From NCBI GenBank assembly GCA_018881555.1, contig JACAXG010000309.1, positions 62,653 to 126,652 on the forward strand: a stretch of DNA of 64,000 nucleotides. The letters are read 5' to 3'. A program made the position numbers and the translations under genes. The notes under the pieces were generated by a model. That model made no database searches. It had not been told where the DNA came from and was given only the letters and a program-made list of their open reading frames with translations. This document shows, one piece after another, positions 46,010-57,025 of the stretch. The DNA is from Amblyornis subalaris. Taxonomy: Eukaryota; Chordata; Aves; Passeriformes; Ptilonorhynchidae. Each line of letters begins with the position of its first letter. The first letter of the stretch is position 1.

Positions 46010-46790
46010 TATCTGAAAGACATTAAGCTATTAGATAGTGTCCATAGGAGGGTCATAGGGATGCAGAAGGGCCTTGAGGGGAAGCCGTATGAGGAGCGGC
46101 TGAGGTCACTTGGTCTGTTCAGCCTGGAGAAGAGGAGACCGAGGGGACACCTCATTGCAGTCTACAGCTTCTGATACAGGGAAATTAAGGGTTAAGGGCC
46201 ACTAGCAAAAGCTGCTTGTATCGCTTGCTTAACCTAATTGTGTTTGCCAAAACAGAACAAGGGAAGACGCAAGACTTGATAAAAGGAAGGAACCGTGACT
46301 TGGTTCCTGCTCTCTGGACCCCTAAACTGGTTGGAACTAGCCATAAAGTTTGGACTGAGACCAAAGGACTAAAGAGCATGCGCAAGGAGGTGAGGTGAAA
46401 AGTTCAACTCCGAGGAAGAATCGCTTACTTCATCTTGGGACCCCTGCCCACGACCACCAGGAGGCACTGCGCAGGCGCAAGCGTATGGAAATGATCTCAG
46501 AGCTCATTATCATGGGAAGCGGGAATAGGTTATGCATATGTATAGGCGTATTGGGGAACCTTAATACATATGTAATGTTTTAGGAAATAAATGTAGCGAG
46601 CTTTGTTGCAGACGTCGCACATGCTTTGGAGGAATTATCCCCATGTGCCCAGCATGCTGGAATTAAACATACCTACTTTATAACTTTCGAGTTATACAGT
46701 TTTTCCCGTGCATCACTTCCACACAAGGGCAAGTGGAGGGGCAGGAACTGATCTCTTCACTCTCATCACCAGTGATAAGACGGCATCTGC
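46010..46790 (+). mobile_element. CR1 fragment split by solo LTR A3
   Basis: CR1 parts are 46010-46171 (AAGCTATTAGATAGTGTCC, GGTCTGTTCAGCCTGGAGA) and 46716-46790 (GGGCAAGTGGAGGGGCAGGA). The text is contiguous when the LTR and one TSD are left out. Confidence 0.82.
46172..46715 (+). mobile_element. Solo LTR of family A (A3) in CR1
   Basis: It is 544 bp, TGATACAGGGAAATTAAGG to CGTGCATCA, with a perfect 4-bp TSD cttc at 46168-46171 and 46716-46719. A deletion near its start removes the CCTGCAGAACC part. It is diverged from the other A LTRs. Confidence 0.9.
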
Positions 46791-47344
46791 CCTTGTTTGT
46801 TTGCTTATCTAAAAGTTACAGTTTTAAGGTTTGGAGTCTTACATAACTTGTGGTTTCTTTATCTTAGAGTTACAAACACAGTACATAGCTCCTATCTAAT
46901 ATATTCATCACATTCACCTAACTGGTATTATGCTTTTCTATAACTGGACTTTACTGATTATGTTCTTCTATTTTCTATCTATTAAAAGAAAAAGCATGAC
47001 TTTGCACATATGTGGTCCTCTACTCCACTATCTATTGCAGCAAAACCTATGACTTCACATTTTTCTAGTCTTTTGTGACAGCCAACATGCCTCTCCCTTC
47101 TTATCACCTTAGCCCACCAGGGCTAGGCCCCTGCTTGCAGAAGNGGTTACAGTTAGACACAGCAGTCACACTTAAGTCTTTTGCTAACTCATCTCAAGTG
47201 AGGCCTGTGTTTCAAGTCCCCCCTTTTCTTATAGCTTCTGCTAATTCTTTTGCAATGGTGATGTCGTTCATGTTATGAATGGGAGAGAGAGCTTTTCATG
47301 GCTCTGCCTTTGCTCAGATTTCTGGCAGTAGGCAGTAGCTCTTT
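46791..47344. other. No recognised feature
   Basis: This non-coding sequence has one N at 47144. The last 100 bases could belong to the neighbouring LTR. Confidence 0.4.
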
Positions 47345-47975
47345 TGAGATGGCCCGCACCTCAAAACCCACTCAAGCTCGCAAGTTCTTTAATCATGACC
47401 AATTAGGTCTATTGCAACATGAATTCTTTATTGAATAGACACAAGAAAAACAGACATGGGACTTTAACAGATTTCTTACTACACAGGATAAACAAGAGAA
47501 TTACTACTAGTAGGTTATAATATAAATATACAGTGCACGATAAAGGTACCTATATTTCAGCTAGTGAAGAAATAGTATAGATCCTAAGCCATGTGACTTA
47601 CCCAACCAATATTGTGGTGTGCAAAGGCTTCTTTCACCCAACTTCTAGAAGAGAAGATACTCAATCGGCCTCCCGGAACTTGAGGGGTCCCCCCTCTTAC
47701 ACATCTTAAGAGGTGTGTAGAAGGTTTTCTGCTTTGTGAGAGTTACAGTAGATCTTTTATAGCTGTAAAGTTCTAGTGTCTGTCAGTCACAAAATTCCAG
47801 CATAATGTCCCCTTACAGCAGCTGTTTATTGTCAGCTAATTATGTCAGCCTTGGGCGCCTGAGTATCTCACAAGGCTGAGCAAGAAAGGGGGAGATTCCC
47901 TAATTTATGCAAACAGCAGATAACCTTCTTCACCTGGGAAGGAAGGGGGAAGGGGGGGTGAGCTGCCTCGCGACA
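47345..47975 (-). mobile_element. LTR K
   Basis: On the minus strand it runs TGTCGCGAGGCAGCTCACC to GCCATCTCA, with TATAAAAG near 47760 and AATAAAG near 47436. It lies just behind an env fragment on the same strand and is probably its 3' LTR, but no clear PPT is seen between them. Confidence 0.6.
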
Positions 47976-49298
47976 GTTCATACTTGTGTTTTTAAGGTCT
48001 GTATTTTACACTATATCCATAAATTTACGGCCATAAGGGCTATGGTCATCAATAGTAAAATTAAAACTGGGTGAATTAAAAAGTTAAACAGTTGAGTAGC
48101 TGTGGGCAGATATTCAATAAAAATCTCCTACCAATGGTGTTTTCTTGTTTTTCTGATTGAGTCAAGTATTTCTTTGATCTGCTCCAGGTCGTGTTTGACA
48201 GTCAGTATTGCTCACTGACTGCTTTCTTTAACATGTGTTGCCATAACGTCCAGTTCTGGATGTTTCAGCATTAGTTTTAAGACACAATTGTCTATTCCAG
48301 TCTTTACAGTTGGGATTCCATGAAAGGATATTGTCTTGGGGATTGTTATCCCATAATCATGTTGTCATTGTTTCTCCTTCTCCCCCCTTCCCCCTTCCTG
48401 GCTCAGGGGTATCACAATATGTGTGGGCTTGGCCTGGGATCCTAGTGGGAGTGGGGCCAGAGGTTTCTCTCTCCCCTTCCAGTTCGGGTTCAGAGCAGCA
48501 CAGCCGTGTGGGCAGAGGTGTGTGTGCATCTAGCCGGGGGTATTGCTGCATTGTAACTTAGCAGTCCCTTAGCTGGGGGTCAGTCTGTGCCCGGTTGGGA
48601 GCAGAGAACAGTTCTGCATGTTTCAGGGAGCATTCGGCTGCTCCTGCTCCTAGGTGGTTGCTACACTGTAGCTTGGCTTGCTGTCTTGGGTCTGCCTGCT
48701 CTGCTCTTCTACTGACGCGGCACCGCTGGATCCGGCACCGCCTGTCCCACTGTTCCCTCCATTGCTCCTGCTCTGAGGTTGCTGCTGCAGTCCAGTTTGC
48801 CATCAGGAGTGGTGCTGAAACTGGCTGTTCCCTGTGAGTTTTGCACGGGGAACCATCTCCCCTCTACCCTCTTGCCTGAGCCACCCCTGCCACTTGGAGA
48901 TGTCGCCGCACTCATGCCCCAGCGCCCCCTGCAGCTGAGGGACAACCATTGCACCTGCCCTGCCTCACCAGGGCCCAACAGCGCCCCCTCTGGTTGTGGT
49001 CATAACTACACCAAAAAGGGAAATTGCTCAATGGGCAAGAAAGGCTGTTATTGGGTTTTCTGGTTTTTTTTGTTGTTGCTGTTTGTCTGTCTCATTATAT
49101 ATATATCCTAGTAAAGAACTGTTATTAGTTTTCACATATCTTTGCCTGAAAGCCCCATAATTTCAAAGTTATAATAATTTTGAGGGAGGGGGTCATCTTT
49201 TCCATTCCAGGAAGATTCCCGCCTTCCTTGGCAGACACCTGTCTTTTAAACCAGGACAGATATATACTCATTTTGCACAAGTTGATATGTGGTAACAG
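47976..49298 (-). pseudogene. env: Env fragment of the type found in provirus A
   Basis: The minus-strand parts 49298-49264 and 48331-47990 join in frame once solo LTR B5 and one TSD are set aside. The translation shows PHINLCKMSI, LMLKHPELDVMATHVKESSQ, RKTRKHHW, IEYLPTATQLFNFLIHPV and a long anchor (LILLLMTIALMAVNLWI). It is colinear with the last 130 residues of the env of A (KHPDL, SHHWWD, SPTATGPLNALCHPI). Three stops interrupt it. It may belong to the same element as G, whose pol is also closest to A. Confidence 0.75.
48332..49258 (+). mobile_element. Solo LTR B5 in env fragment
   Basis: It is 927 bp, TGTCTTGGGGATTG to CTTTTAAACCAGGACA, with 5-bp TSD gatat at 48327-48331 and 49259-49263. 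Env reads through in frame without it. Confidence 0.85.
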
Positions 49299-49795
49299 TG
49301 TTGCCTTTTTTCCACCTAAAATTAGAAGCTGGATGATGTTAAGAGGATAAAGAAAGCGGTTACCTTTATTAGAGGTCCTCCAAGGGTACAAAATGCACAC
49401 CAAAATGTCAACCCAAAGCCTGTCCGTTCCCAGCAGCACACCACCCAGTGGGTTCCCCCTAATGGACTGACACTTTTATAAGTTTAGCAAATTAACATAA
49501 TTGACCAAAATCTCCCAATTAGAAATATGGTTAATGAGGTAATTCTGCCCTGGTTCGGCCTCCTACTGAAGCTCCCCTTTTAGCTTCTACCTCTACTGTT
49601 GTTTATGCTTTTAGGTACATGGGACAAAGAAATGTCCCTGGTTCCCAGAACACTAGCAGTGATAAGGTGTCTTGTTTTGTTTAAGGGGTAGGGAAACTGC
49701 TAGCTAAGAATCTACATGGTTATACAGTAAAAGGCTACAGGGCTACCAATATATAAAAAGTATAAAAGCAAAAATCTCTTTGGCATCATTCCCCC
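49299..49795 (-). mobile_element. 3' LTR of provirus E3
   Basis: It is 497 bp; on the minus strand TGATGCCAAAGAG to AAAGGCAACA. It follows a PPT and has TATA-like sequence near 49470. It is related to the E1/E2 LTRs at the start. Confidence 0.8.
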
Positions 49796-49808
49796 TTTAG
49801 AGGCTTGA
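49796..49808 (-). other. Polypurine tract of provirus E3
   Basis: On the minus strand TCTAAAGGGGGAA abuts the LTR start. Confidence 0.85.
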
Positions 49809-49840
49809 CAAGGCCTCTACCTTGTCGAGTCTCTATGTAT

Positions 49841-50740
49841 CTATTGACAACAGTACCGACTTACACAGCCGGCTATCATACAAACACCAATTATAACTAC
49901 AGCTACTTTGAACAATTCTTTTATCCAAGGCCAGTTTGGTAACCATGAAATGAGCATGTGAAAGATATAATCAAAGTTCAGTGTGTAATTTTTGAAAGCT
50001 TCCTGATGCAAGATTTGAGTTTGCTCCCAAATTTCAGCTAAATCCTTGTTAACCCTTCCACTCTGGTCCACATAAGAACAACAACTGGTGTTAATGACTG
50101 CACACATGCCTCCTTGTGCAGCTAGCAGGACAACAAGAGCCATTCTGTTCTGCATAACCATACGAGACAAACTATGAACTTCTTGTAAGGCCGCAAGTGC
50201 ATCTGAGGTTTGCTTTTCAATATGTTCAATAATGGCCGAGATGTTAACAATTGCTTTTTCTAGTTCCATTACACCCAAAGAGGGAATGAGAGCCCTAACT
50301 ATACTATGGAAAATTGTGGGACACTAAACAAGGCGATTAGTGGATCTTCGCATCCTCCTCACATCAGTTCTTACCCACCCTTTTTGTTCCTCAATATGAT
50401 CAAATATTGTTATGTTTGGAATTACAGCCCCAAGAGCACTAGCCCGATCTTTGTCTATGGGCAAAATTTTCCAGGCCTCACTTTCACATATGCAGTACCA
50501 CCCTGTCCTCTGTGGGGGGACCAGTCTCACAGATATCTGTGCTGGATTTACCTTTACTTCAGATTTGTTTTTATGACAATTCAGAGGAAGAATGGCCTTT
50601 CCTGTGATTTTAACAATCACACAGGGAACTGCATAATTTTCACGGCTAATTAGACCACCCAGAGTCATAGGCAGGAAGGCCTTTTTGACTTGTACCCATT
50701 TCTCATAACAGTTTGTCTTTAGTGACACACCAATCAATGG
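49841..50740 (-). pseudogene. env: Gammaretrovirus-type envelope of E3, end of SU and TM
   Basis: The SU C-terminus ends at a cleavage site (RRMRR, about 50345). One in-frame TAG (50326-50324) follows a few codons later, then the fusion-peptide region (IVRALIPSLGV). The TM has a heptad region, an immunosuppressive-domain-like stretch (MQNRMALVVLLAAQGGMC) and the CX6CC motif (CAVINTSCC). The anchor is VAVVIIGVCMIAGCVSRYC. The N-terminal SU is lost at about 50740. This is the classic class I TM, unlike the env of A. Apart from the TAG the TM frame is intact. Confidence 0.88.
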
Positions 50741-50769
50741 CCAGTTACTAGTCCTGTCATTTGTTGGTA

Positions 50770-51255
50770 TTTGTGTAATTCAAAGGTTGTGGGTTTCAGT
50801 CCTACCAGAGTCGTCCGGGGGAAGGGGGGTGAGGAGCATATCTCAGCACCCAACTGTGCCGCCCTTGGGGGAGGGGGCAGGGGGGCAGGGGAATGCCTCC
50901 TGTGGAACCACCCTGGCGGGAGGGACTGCAGCCAATGGCACCGCCTTTGGAGGAGATGGCTGTGCCTCCAGGGGCAGGGAGGGCAGCGGTGCCTTTCCAT
51001 CCAAACGGTGCATGCTTCGTTTTCCACGGAAACTACGTGTGCCCAGGTTTCCATGGAAACTACACGTTTCCGGGTTTTCACAGAAACTGCGTTCCCCTAT
51101 GCCAGGCTGGCACCCGTATGAAGCCAGGCATACCGCCCGCTGCCTGTGCAGCTGCCACACCACAGGAGGGGCTGCCCTGGCCTGTGCCACAAACCCCAGC
51201 GGGGGAGGCAGCAGTGGCGGAGGAGGGGGCTGGGCCCCCTGCCCCCCGGTCTCCC
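50770..51255 (+). other. GC-rich block, reversed relative to its relative in F
   Basis: On the plus strand GAATGCCTCCTGTGGAACCA and AATGGCACCGCC match the minus strand of 56360-56430. It includes three near-repeats of a TTTCCAYGGAAACTAC unit (51018-51086). Open frames exist on both strands (plus 50893-51264; minus 51190-50843), so coding strand is unclear. In F the block lies in the sense of gag. Confidence 0.5.
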
Positions 51256-51697
51256 TCTGATTGAAGGTGCCACAAAGTCTATTTCTGCCATCTCTAACTC
51301 ATTAACACTGTTAGCGGGTGGCTCTTTCTTTTCATCTTTCCTTCCTTTTCCCCTTAAAACCATTACAAACTGTTTTTTCGGGTTTTGCAAACCTGGACTG
51401 TTGGAAAGAATCATAAAAAGCTCTGAATATTTCAATTCCTCCCACCGCTGTTCTTGACGGAGTCAGGACATTAACTTTGATATTAATTCACCCTCTAAGG
51501 TGCCAAATTGAGGCCAGGTCCCCTTCATTTAATTTGTGTATAGGCCACACCTGCATAGACAGCCTAATTAATTACTTCATAAGGGGTGTCCTTTTGCCTG
51601 TCACTGTCTGCCAGTGTCTTAATGCCAAATCTAATGGGGAACTCTTGGGTATTTCTATGTCCTCCTCACCCGAGAATAGACATTCCATGTTCCCCAT
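51256..51697 (-). pseudogene. gag: Gag matrix region of E3
   Basis: ATG 51697 gives MGNMECLFSGEEDIEIP, with the Gly-2 needed for myristoylation, then DLALRHWQTVTGKRTPLMK, a TAA, and further matrix-like text (VWPIHKLNEGDLASIWHLRG). Stops and a frameshift follow. This is the position and look of a gammaretroviral matrix protein. Capsid, protease and pol are absent from E3. Confidence 0.7.
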
Positions 51698-52358
51698 TTT
51701 ACAAATTAAAGCAAAACCAAACCGATAGCAAAGCAAGAATCGAACCGAGGATGTTACAGTCTCTAAAACCAGCAACCTGCACTGGGATAAAAACAAAAGA
51801 AGACTACAGGCTAAAAGGGCAGAGAGAGGAAAAAAAATGCAAAGCGCACAGAAAGGTCTCCACAGGCCTAAAACTCTCAGCCTTAGGATTCACAGGCTAG
51901 TTCTTAGCACTGTGCATCACCGCTGGCTTCAGGCCAAGGCTTGCCACTGCAGTACTAAGGCTGAGTTCAGGAAGGGCGTTTCCCCCCCCACCTTCCAAAC
52001 CAAAATGGCCAGTGAACATGTTTCGCTGCCAGGCTGTTCTACTGCGGGAAGCGGGGAAACAACAAACAAAAGAACGAAAGAACAGAAACCCACTGTGGGG
52101 CCCCCCTGGCCCCTTCCGTGCACCGAACAAAATCACGAGAGATCTCTCAACACCAAACCCCAAATGCTAGAGACAAAATACCACTTTTCCAGCTGTTCAG
52201 TTACCTCTTGCTTCTGTGTTGGATTCTGGGAACCCCCATGTTCTCAGACCACCACTGAGAGCCCTCGTAGAAGTGCTGGCAGAGAGGGTCGTAGTGAGAT
52301 ATCACTCGATCTGGGAGATTTTCTCAGGGGTCTCTAGTCCCATCTGGGTTGTCAAGTA
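51698..52358 (-). other. Leader of E3
   Basis: About 660 bases separate the matrix ATG from the LTR end. The LTR-proximal part on the minus strand reads TTGACAACCCAGATGGGAC; it resembles a degraded primer site, possibly of a tRNA-Arg, but lacks the TGG start. No other feature is seen. Confidence 0.45.
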
Positions 52359-52393
52359 ACTTGCCTTTTTCCACCTAAAAATTAGAAGCTGGA
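52359..52393 (-). mobile_element. Remnant of the 5' LTR end of E3
   Basis: TTGCCTTTTTCCACCTAAAA and ATTAGAAGCTGGA match the same end of the 3' LTR at 49301-49335. The rest of this LTR is gone and LTR-like L begins. Confidence 0.65.
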
Positions 52394-52771
52394 TGTTGCA
52401 GTTTGACCCAGTGTGAAAAAAATCTGATTGGTTAAAACAGGTGATGGATAGTTGTTTTGGCCACTTGATATTCAGGAGACGCCTCTGTGGAAAAAATGTT
52501 TTAAAAAACCACCCAGGAAGGGGTGTCCACTTGTTCCCTGCCGTACCCAGGGGCAGCAGCGGACCCCTGGGCCCGGGGTCCATGGCCCGGGGCCTGGCAG
52601 GGGGGCCCGGCCTCCCCCCCACCGGCCCGCTCCTTTTGGACCTGAGAGGAAGCTGGCCTGTCACCATCTGGAGCCAAGCTGAGCCAAGTAGAAGCTGAGA
52701 GGACCTGAGAGCTTTAAGGAACTTTATTAACTTGTGATCTGCCTGATCATACTTTGGAGTGAACCCTGACA
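52394..52771. mobile_element. LTR-like element L at an E3/F junction
   Basis: It is 378 bp with TG...CA ends (TGTTGCAGTTTGACC to GAACCCTGACA) and a GC-rich middle. The flanks are not duplicated: left is LTR of E3, right is RNase H of F. So it marks a recombination joint or a lost TSD. No second copy is seen. Confidence 0.45.
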
Positions 52772-54490
52772 GGTCAATGTCTTTATGTGGTATTACTGCG
52801 AGAATGCCTTTTTATGCAATTCCTCTTGCTGCTTTATCAGCAAAGCGATTTCCCAATTCTGGAGTGGTTTTCCCTTTTTGGTGTCCCCTACAATGTATGA
52901 TAGATACTTCCGTAGGTTTTCTGATGCTCTCCAAGAGGGCAAGGATCTGTTCGGCATGTTTGATTTCATTACCTTGAGCATTCAACAGTCCTCTCTCCTT
53001 CAAGATGGCTCCATGGGTGTGGACAACACTAAAAACATATTTATTTAGAGTCCTTCCATATATTTACTCTTTTTCCCTCACTCAGGTCTAGGGCCCTCGT
53101 CAGTGCAACCAGTTCAGCTTTCTGCAATGATACATTGGCTGGCAGGGCCTTTGCCTCGATCACCTTGTCCTGGGTTGTCACTGCATAACCTGTCATTCTC
53201 TTACCATTTCTCATGAAGCTCTTCCGTCTGTAAACAGCTCCAAATCTGGATTTTCTAGGGGCACGTCCTTCAGGTCTGGTCTGCTGGAATAGACCTCTTG
53301 GATTGTCTGTAAACAATCATGCTCAGGCACATCGTCCATTAAGGTGGAGTAGAGAAACATGGCAGGGTTAAAGACAGAAGTTGTTTTTAGGGTAACATCC
53401 TCCTGTTCCAACAACACAGCCTGGTATTTCAGCATCCTGCTGGGAGACAACCAATGGCCCCCCTTTTGTTGGAGTACAGCTGCTACGGCATGGGGTACAT
53501 ACACTACAATGTGCTGCCCCAGGGTGAATTTCTGGGCCTCTTGGATTAGGATAACAGTAGCTGCCACAGCTTTCAAGCACCCAGGCCACCCTTGGCTGAC
53601 ATTGTCTAGCTGTTTTGAGAAGTAGGCCACAGCCCTTCACTGGTCTCCAAGGCGCTGTGCTAGTACACCCAGAGCGATATTCAGTCGCTCATGTGTGAAG
53701 AGTTCAAAAGGTTTGGTTAAGTCTGGCAGTCCCAGTGCTGGGACTGACATCAGAGAACATTTCAGGTGCTTAAATGCAGCCCTTGTGCTCTCTGTTCACA
53801 TGATAATTCCCTTCTCAGCTACTTTTAGGGCTCCATACAGTGGTTTTACCAGGAGTCCATAATTTGGTATCCATAAGCGACACCAACCTACCATGCCCAG
53901 GAAAGCTTGCATCTCTCTCACAGTGTGGGGCTCTGGGAGGCGACAGATGGCTTCCTTCTGTTCTTTGCTGAGTTGTTGATGTCCACAGATCTCAAGCCCC
54001 AGGTAAACCACTGCTTCTTTGGCGACCTGTATCTTCTTTTGACACACGGTACCCACTCAGTCCCAAAAAGTTTAAAAAGCTTATAGTGAGTTGGATACAT
54101 CTATGTTGTGTTCTAGAGGCAATCAAGATATCATCAACATAATGAAGAAAAACCCCTGCTGGCTCTTGTCTTCTCCAATCTTCCAGTTCCTTTGCTAGCT
54201 GGTTTCCAAATATTGGGCTATTCTTAAAACCTTGGGGTAGGACTGTCCAAGTAAGCTGGGTTTTCCCACTCAAAAGCAAAAAGCTCTTGGCTGGTCTTAT
54301 CTATAGGAATGCAGAAGAAGATATCCTTCAGGTCTAAGACGCTGAACCACCCTAGTTCCTCCGTCAGTGTGGTTAGGAGTGTGTAGGGGTTTGCTACAAC
54401 TGGGTGTATGTCCTCTGTTATTTTGTTAATTGCTCTTAAATCTTGCACTAAGCGATAACTCTTACCATCAGCTTTCTTTACTGGAAGGAT
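52772..54490 (-). pseudogene. pol: Pol of provirus F: RT and RNase H
   Basis: RT shows [24 protein letters not shown] text ([15 protein letters not shown]), [27 protein letters not shown] and the catalytic YVDD (about 54130-54141). The connection has FLGMVGWCRLWIPNYGLLV and WLSPSRMLKYQAV. RNase H has ELFTDG, KAELVALTRAL and IWKDSK (Lys in place of Thr), then GNRFADKAARG. Several frameshifts and stops divide it (near 54250, 54050, 53796, 53211, 53041). Integrase is lost at junction L. It is close to E2. Confidence 0.88.
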
Positions 54491-54499
54491 GGGTGTATT

Positions 54500-55117
54500 T
54501 TATTTAGATTTGCATTCTACTAATAACCCATGTTGGAGGAATTTTTCAGTTATAGGTGCCAATCCCCTACAACTTTCTAATTTCAATGGGTATTGGTTTT
54601 GCCTTACCAGTGTGGCTCCTGGTTTGAGTACAATTTTCACTGGTTCTGCTCTCTTGGATCTTCCTGGAACACCACTAGCCCACACCACTGGCTTGACAGC
54701 ATTTTCAATTTCAATAGGTATTTCTCCAGATCTCTCCTGTACGAAAAGTGCAGCAACTTCGACAAATTTAGATTCAGGAATTATAACTTGTACACCCTTT
54801 CCCTTTTTAAATTTAATTTCTGCTTCCAATTTCTCCAGTAAATTCCTCCCCAGCAATGGCATCGGTGAATTTGGCATACAGAGGAACTGATGAGTCACCC
54901 AGTGCTTCCCTAGTTTGAATTTTAAAGGTTTGAAGAATGGCCGTATTTCACTTACCCCTGTAGCCCCAATGACATTTACAGTATCCCAACTCAGTTTCCC
55001 TTCTAAAGTATTTAACACAGAATACGCTGCTCCGGTGTCTACCATGAATTCAATTTCTTCTTTCCCCAGCTTAGCTACAACCAAAGGCTCTGCTGGGGGA
55101 GACGCCTTTGGTCCTCA
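54500..55117 (-). pseudogene. pro: Protease of provirus F, with RT start
   Basis: The frame 55084-54500 is open (194 codons) and holds the active site EFMVDTGAAYSVL, flap-like VIGATGVSE and PLLGRNLLEKL. It then enters RT (LKPGATLVRQNQYPLKLE). It is in the same frame as gag but separated from it by two stops. The protease part itself looks intact. Confidence 0.82.
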
Positions 55118-56270
55118 TCAGTCTGACTCCTGTTCCACGGTCATTTGGGGAACTGGGGATTTCTTCTTCAGCATCGGACAGTCATTTTTCCAGTGTCCCT
55201 TTTTCTTGCAAAAGGCACACTGATCTTTGTCCAGAGCAGAAGCAGCTCTCTTTGATAACTTCTCTTGAACAGCTTTCTTACTAGGGCGGTGTCTAACTTT
55301 GTCATTTGAGTCTCTGTCCCGATACACCCTCCAGGCTACCTCTAACAATTTACTCATGTCCTGAATTCTGTCTAACTTTTGCAGCTTTCTTCTTATATCA
55401 TTTGTAGCTTGACCTATAAATAGGAGAGTTAGATGTGACTTCCCTTCAGTTGAATCAGGATCTAAGTTTATATATTTGATTGCAGCTTCTCTCAGCCTAT
55501 CTAAAAAATCAGTGGGAGATTCATCTTGATTTTGCTTTATTTCATAAAGCTTTGACCAGTTTAGAGCCTTAGGGACACCATGTTTTAATCCATACACTAT
55601 GAGATTTTGGTATCGTCTTAACCTTGCCATTTGTTCTGGCACGTTTGGGTCCCACCCTGGATTAGTCAATGGAAAAACCTCAGCAACTGTGCCCTGTATA
55701 GATCCATCTGCAATTTGTGCTTCTACAGAAGTTATAATAGCTTTATTAACCATCTCTCTCTCAGTATGATCAAGCAGTGTGTCCATCATAGATTTCAAAT
55801 CACTCCAGTCAGGGTTCTGTGTGTCAATTGCCCTCGCTACTAAGTTAGCCACTTTATCTGGATTTTCTTTATATTTTCCACCGGTGGCCTTCCACTGTTC
55901 TAGCTCCGTGAGAGAATACGGGACTTTTATATATACAGGCCCCTTGTTAGCCACGGCTTGCCGGAGTGGGGCTTGCAGTACTGGTTCTTCCTTTTTTTTT
56001 GATTTACTAGGTGTAGCTATAGGGCTTCTTTCTCTCACAGGCTTTCGTGCCCCTCTCGTGCCCCTTCTCCTTCCCCTCTGTCTGGTCAAAGCAGCCGTGC
56101 TGTCATCCTCCTCCGAAGAGGAGGAAGAACTATCTGAATTATTACTACCCTCCGTCTCTGTTGGACAGGGTTTCCTGTGTTGGGAGAGCCGCTCAGTTTC
56201 AGTACCACTGGCTTTGCTATGCTGCAAGCCTGTCTCCAGAACAACGGTGTTTCAATGGAAACTCAAGCGC
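55118..56270 (-). pseudogene. gag: Gag of provirus F: p12-like, capsid, nucleocapsid
   Basis: A 369-codon frame (56227-55121) runs from a Ser/Glu-rich acidic and Arg-rich part (SSSSSEEDDSTAALTRQRGR) to a capsid with PTDFLDRLREAAIKY in the major homology position and LFIGQATNDIRRKLQKL. The zinc knuckle is CAFCKKKGHWKNDC (C-X2-C-X4-H-X4-C). It ends in two consecutive TGA codons (55123-55118), after which protease follows in the same frame. A gammaretrovirus normally has one readthrough stop here. No matrix part was recognised upstream. Confidence 0.85.
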
Positions 56271-57025
56271 ACAGTGCTAGCACCGAGAGTGACAGAGGTG
56301 CCGCCCCCTTGGTTGGAGGTCCCCTCTCCGCCCTCTTGGTGGGAGACCCCCTCCTTCAGCTCCACCTTTATGGGCGGTGCCATTAGGTGTAACCCCTCCT
56401 GCTGGGGCGGTTCCATTGGAGGCATCCCTCCCCCCCCGATCCCACCCCCAGAGCGGAGATGGGCGGCTGCTGGGGAAACGGGGGCCGAACGAAGGCAGGC
56501 TGCCCGGCCGACTGCACCAAGGGCTGGGTAGCCCACGCCCCTGTCTGCTCCGATCCCGCCCCCTGAGTGGGGATGGGCGGCGGCTGGCGGAATGGGCATT
56601 GAGTGAAGGCAGGCTGCCTCGGCTCCACCGGGGATGGTGCCATCCACGCCCCCGTCGGCTCCGATCCCGCCCCCTGAGCAAGGGCGGGCAGGCGCCTGGG
56701 GAACGTGGTTTGGGCCGCGTCCACCTGCACCACCCGTCCCACCATGGATGATTTCACCCATTCCCTCGGCCCAGCCTCTCGGTGGGAGACTTCGCCCTTC
56801 AGCTCCTGCTCTATAGGCTGCAGGCTGTCCCGCTGGGGCGATTCTATGGTATGCATGCCCCTGCCCCCCAACTCTGCCCCCAGAGTGAAGGCTCTGCCTT
56901 CTGGCTCCTCCTCTGGGGAGGCGCCGCTGGCTGCACGGGGTGGCTGTCCCTTCCCCCCGCTCCCCCCAGCTTGGGAGGAGGGGAATCAGGAAGGGGGGGG
57001 CCAAAGGGAAGCTGTCCAGCACGTT
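56271..57025 (-). repeat. GC-rich tandem repeats in leader/gag of F
   Basis: A unit of about 112 bp with GATCCCRCCCCC is repeated three times (from 56438, 56552 and 56663). A larger block repeats too: GGTGGGAGAC...CTTCAGCTCC is at 56334 and again near 56777. Minus-strand translation is Gly/Pro/Ala-rich, and no matrix motif is seen. Its relative in E3 (50770-51255) has the other orientation. Confidence 0.7.

Noticed and set aside
50771..51264. Overlapping 116-157 codon ORFs on both strands
   Set aside because: Open frames in all directions are expected in this GC-rich, stop-poor block; coding strand cannot be chosen from sequence alone.
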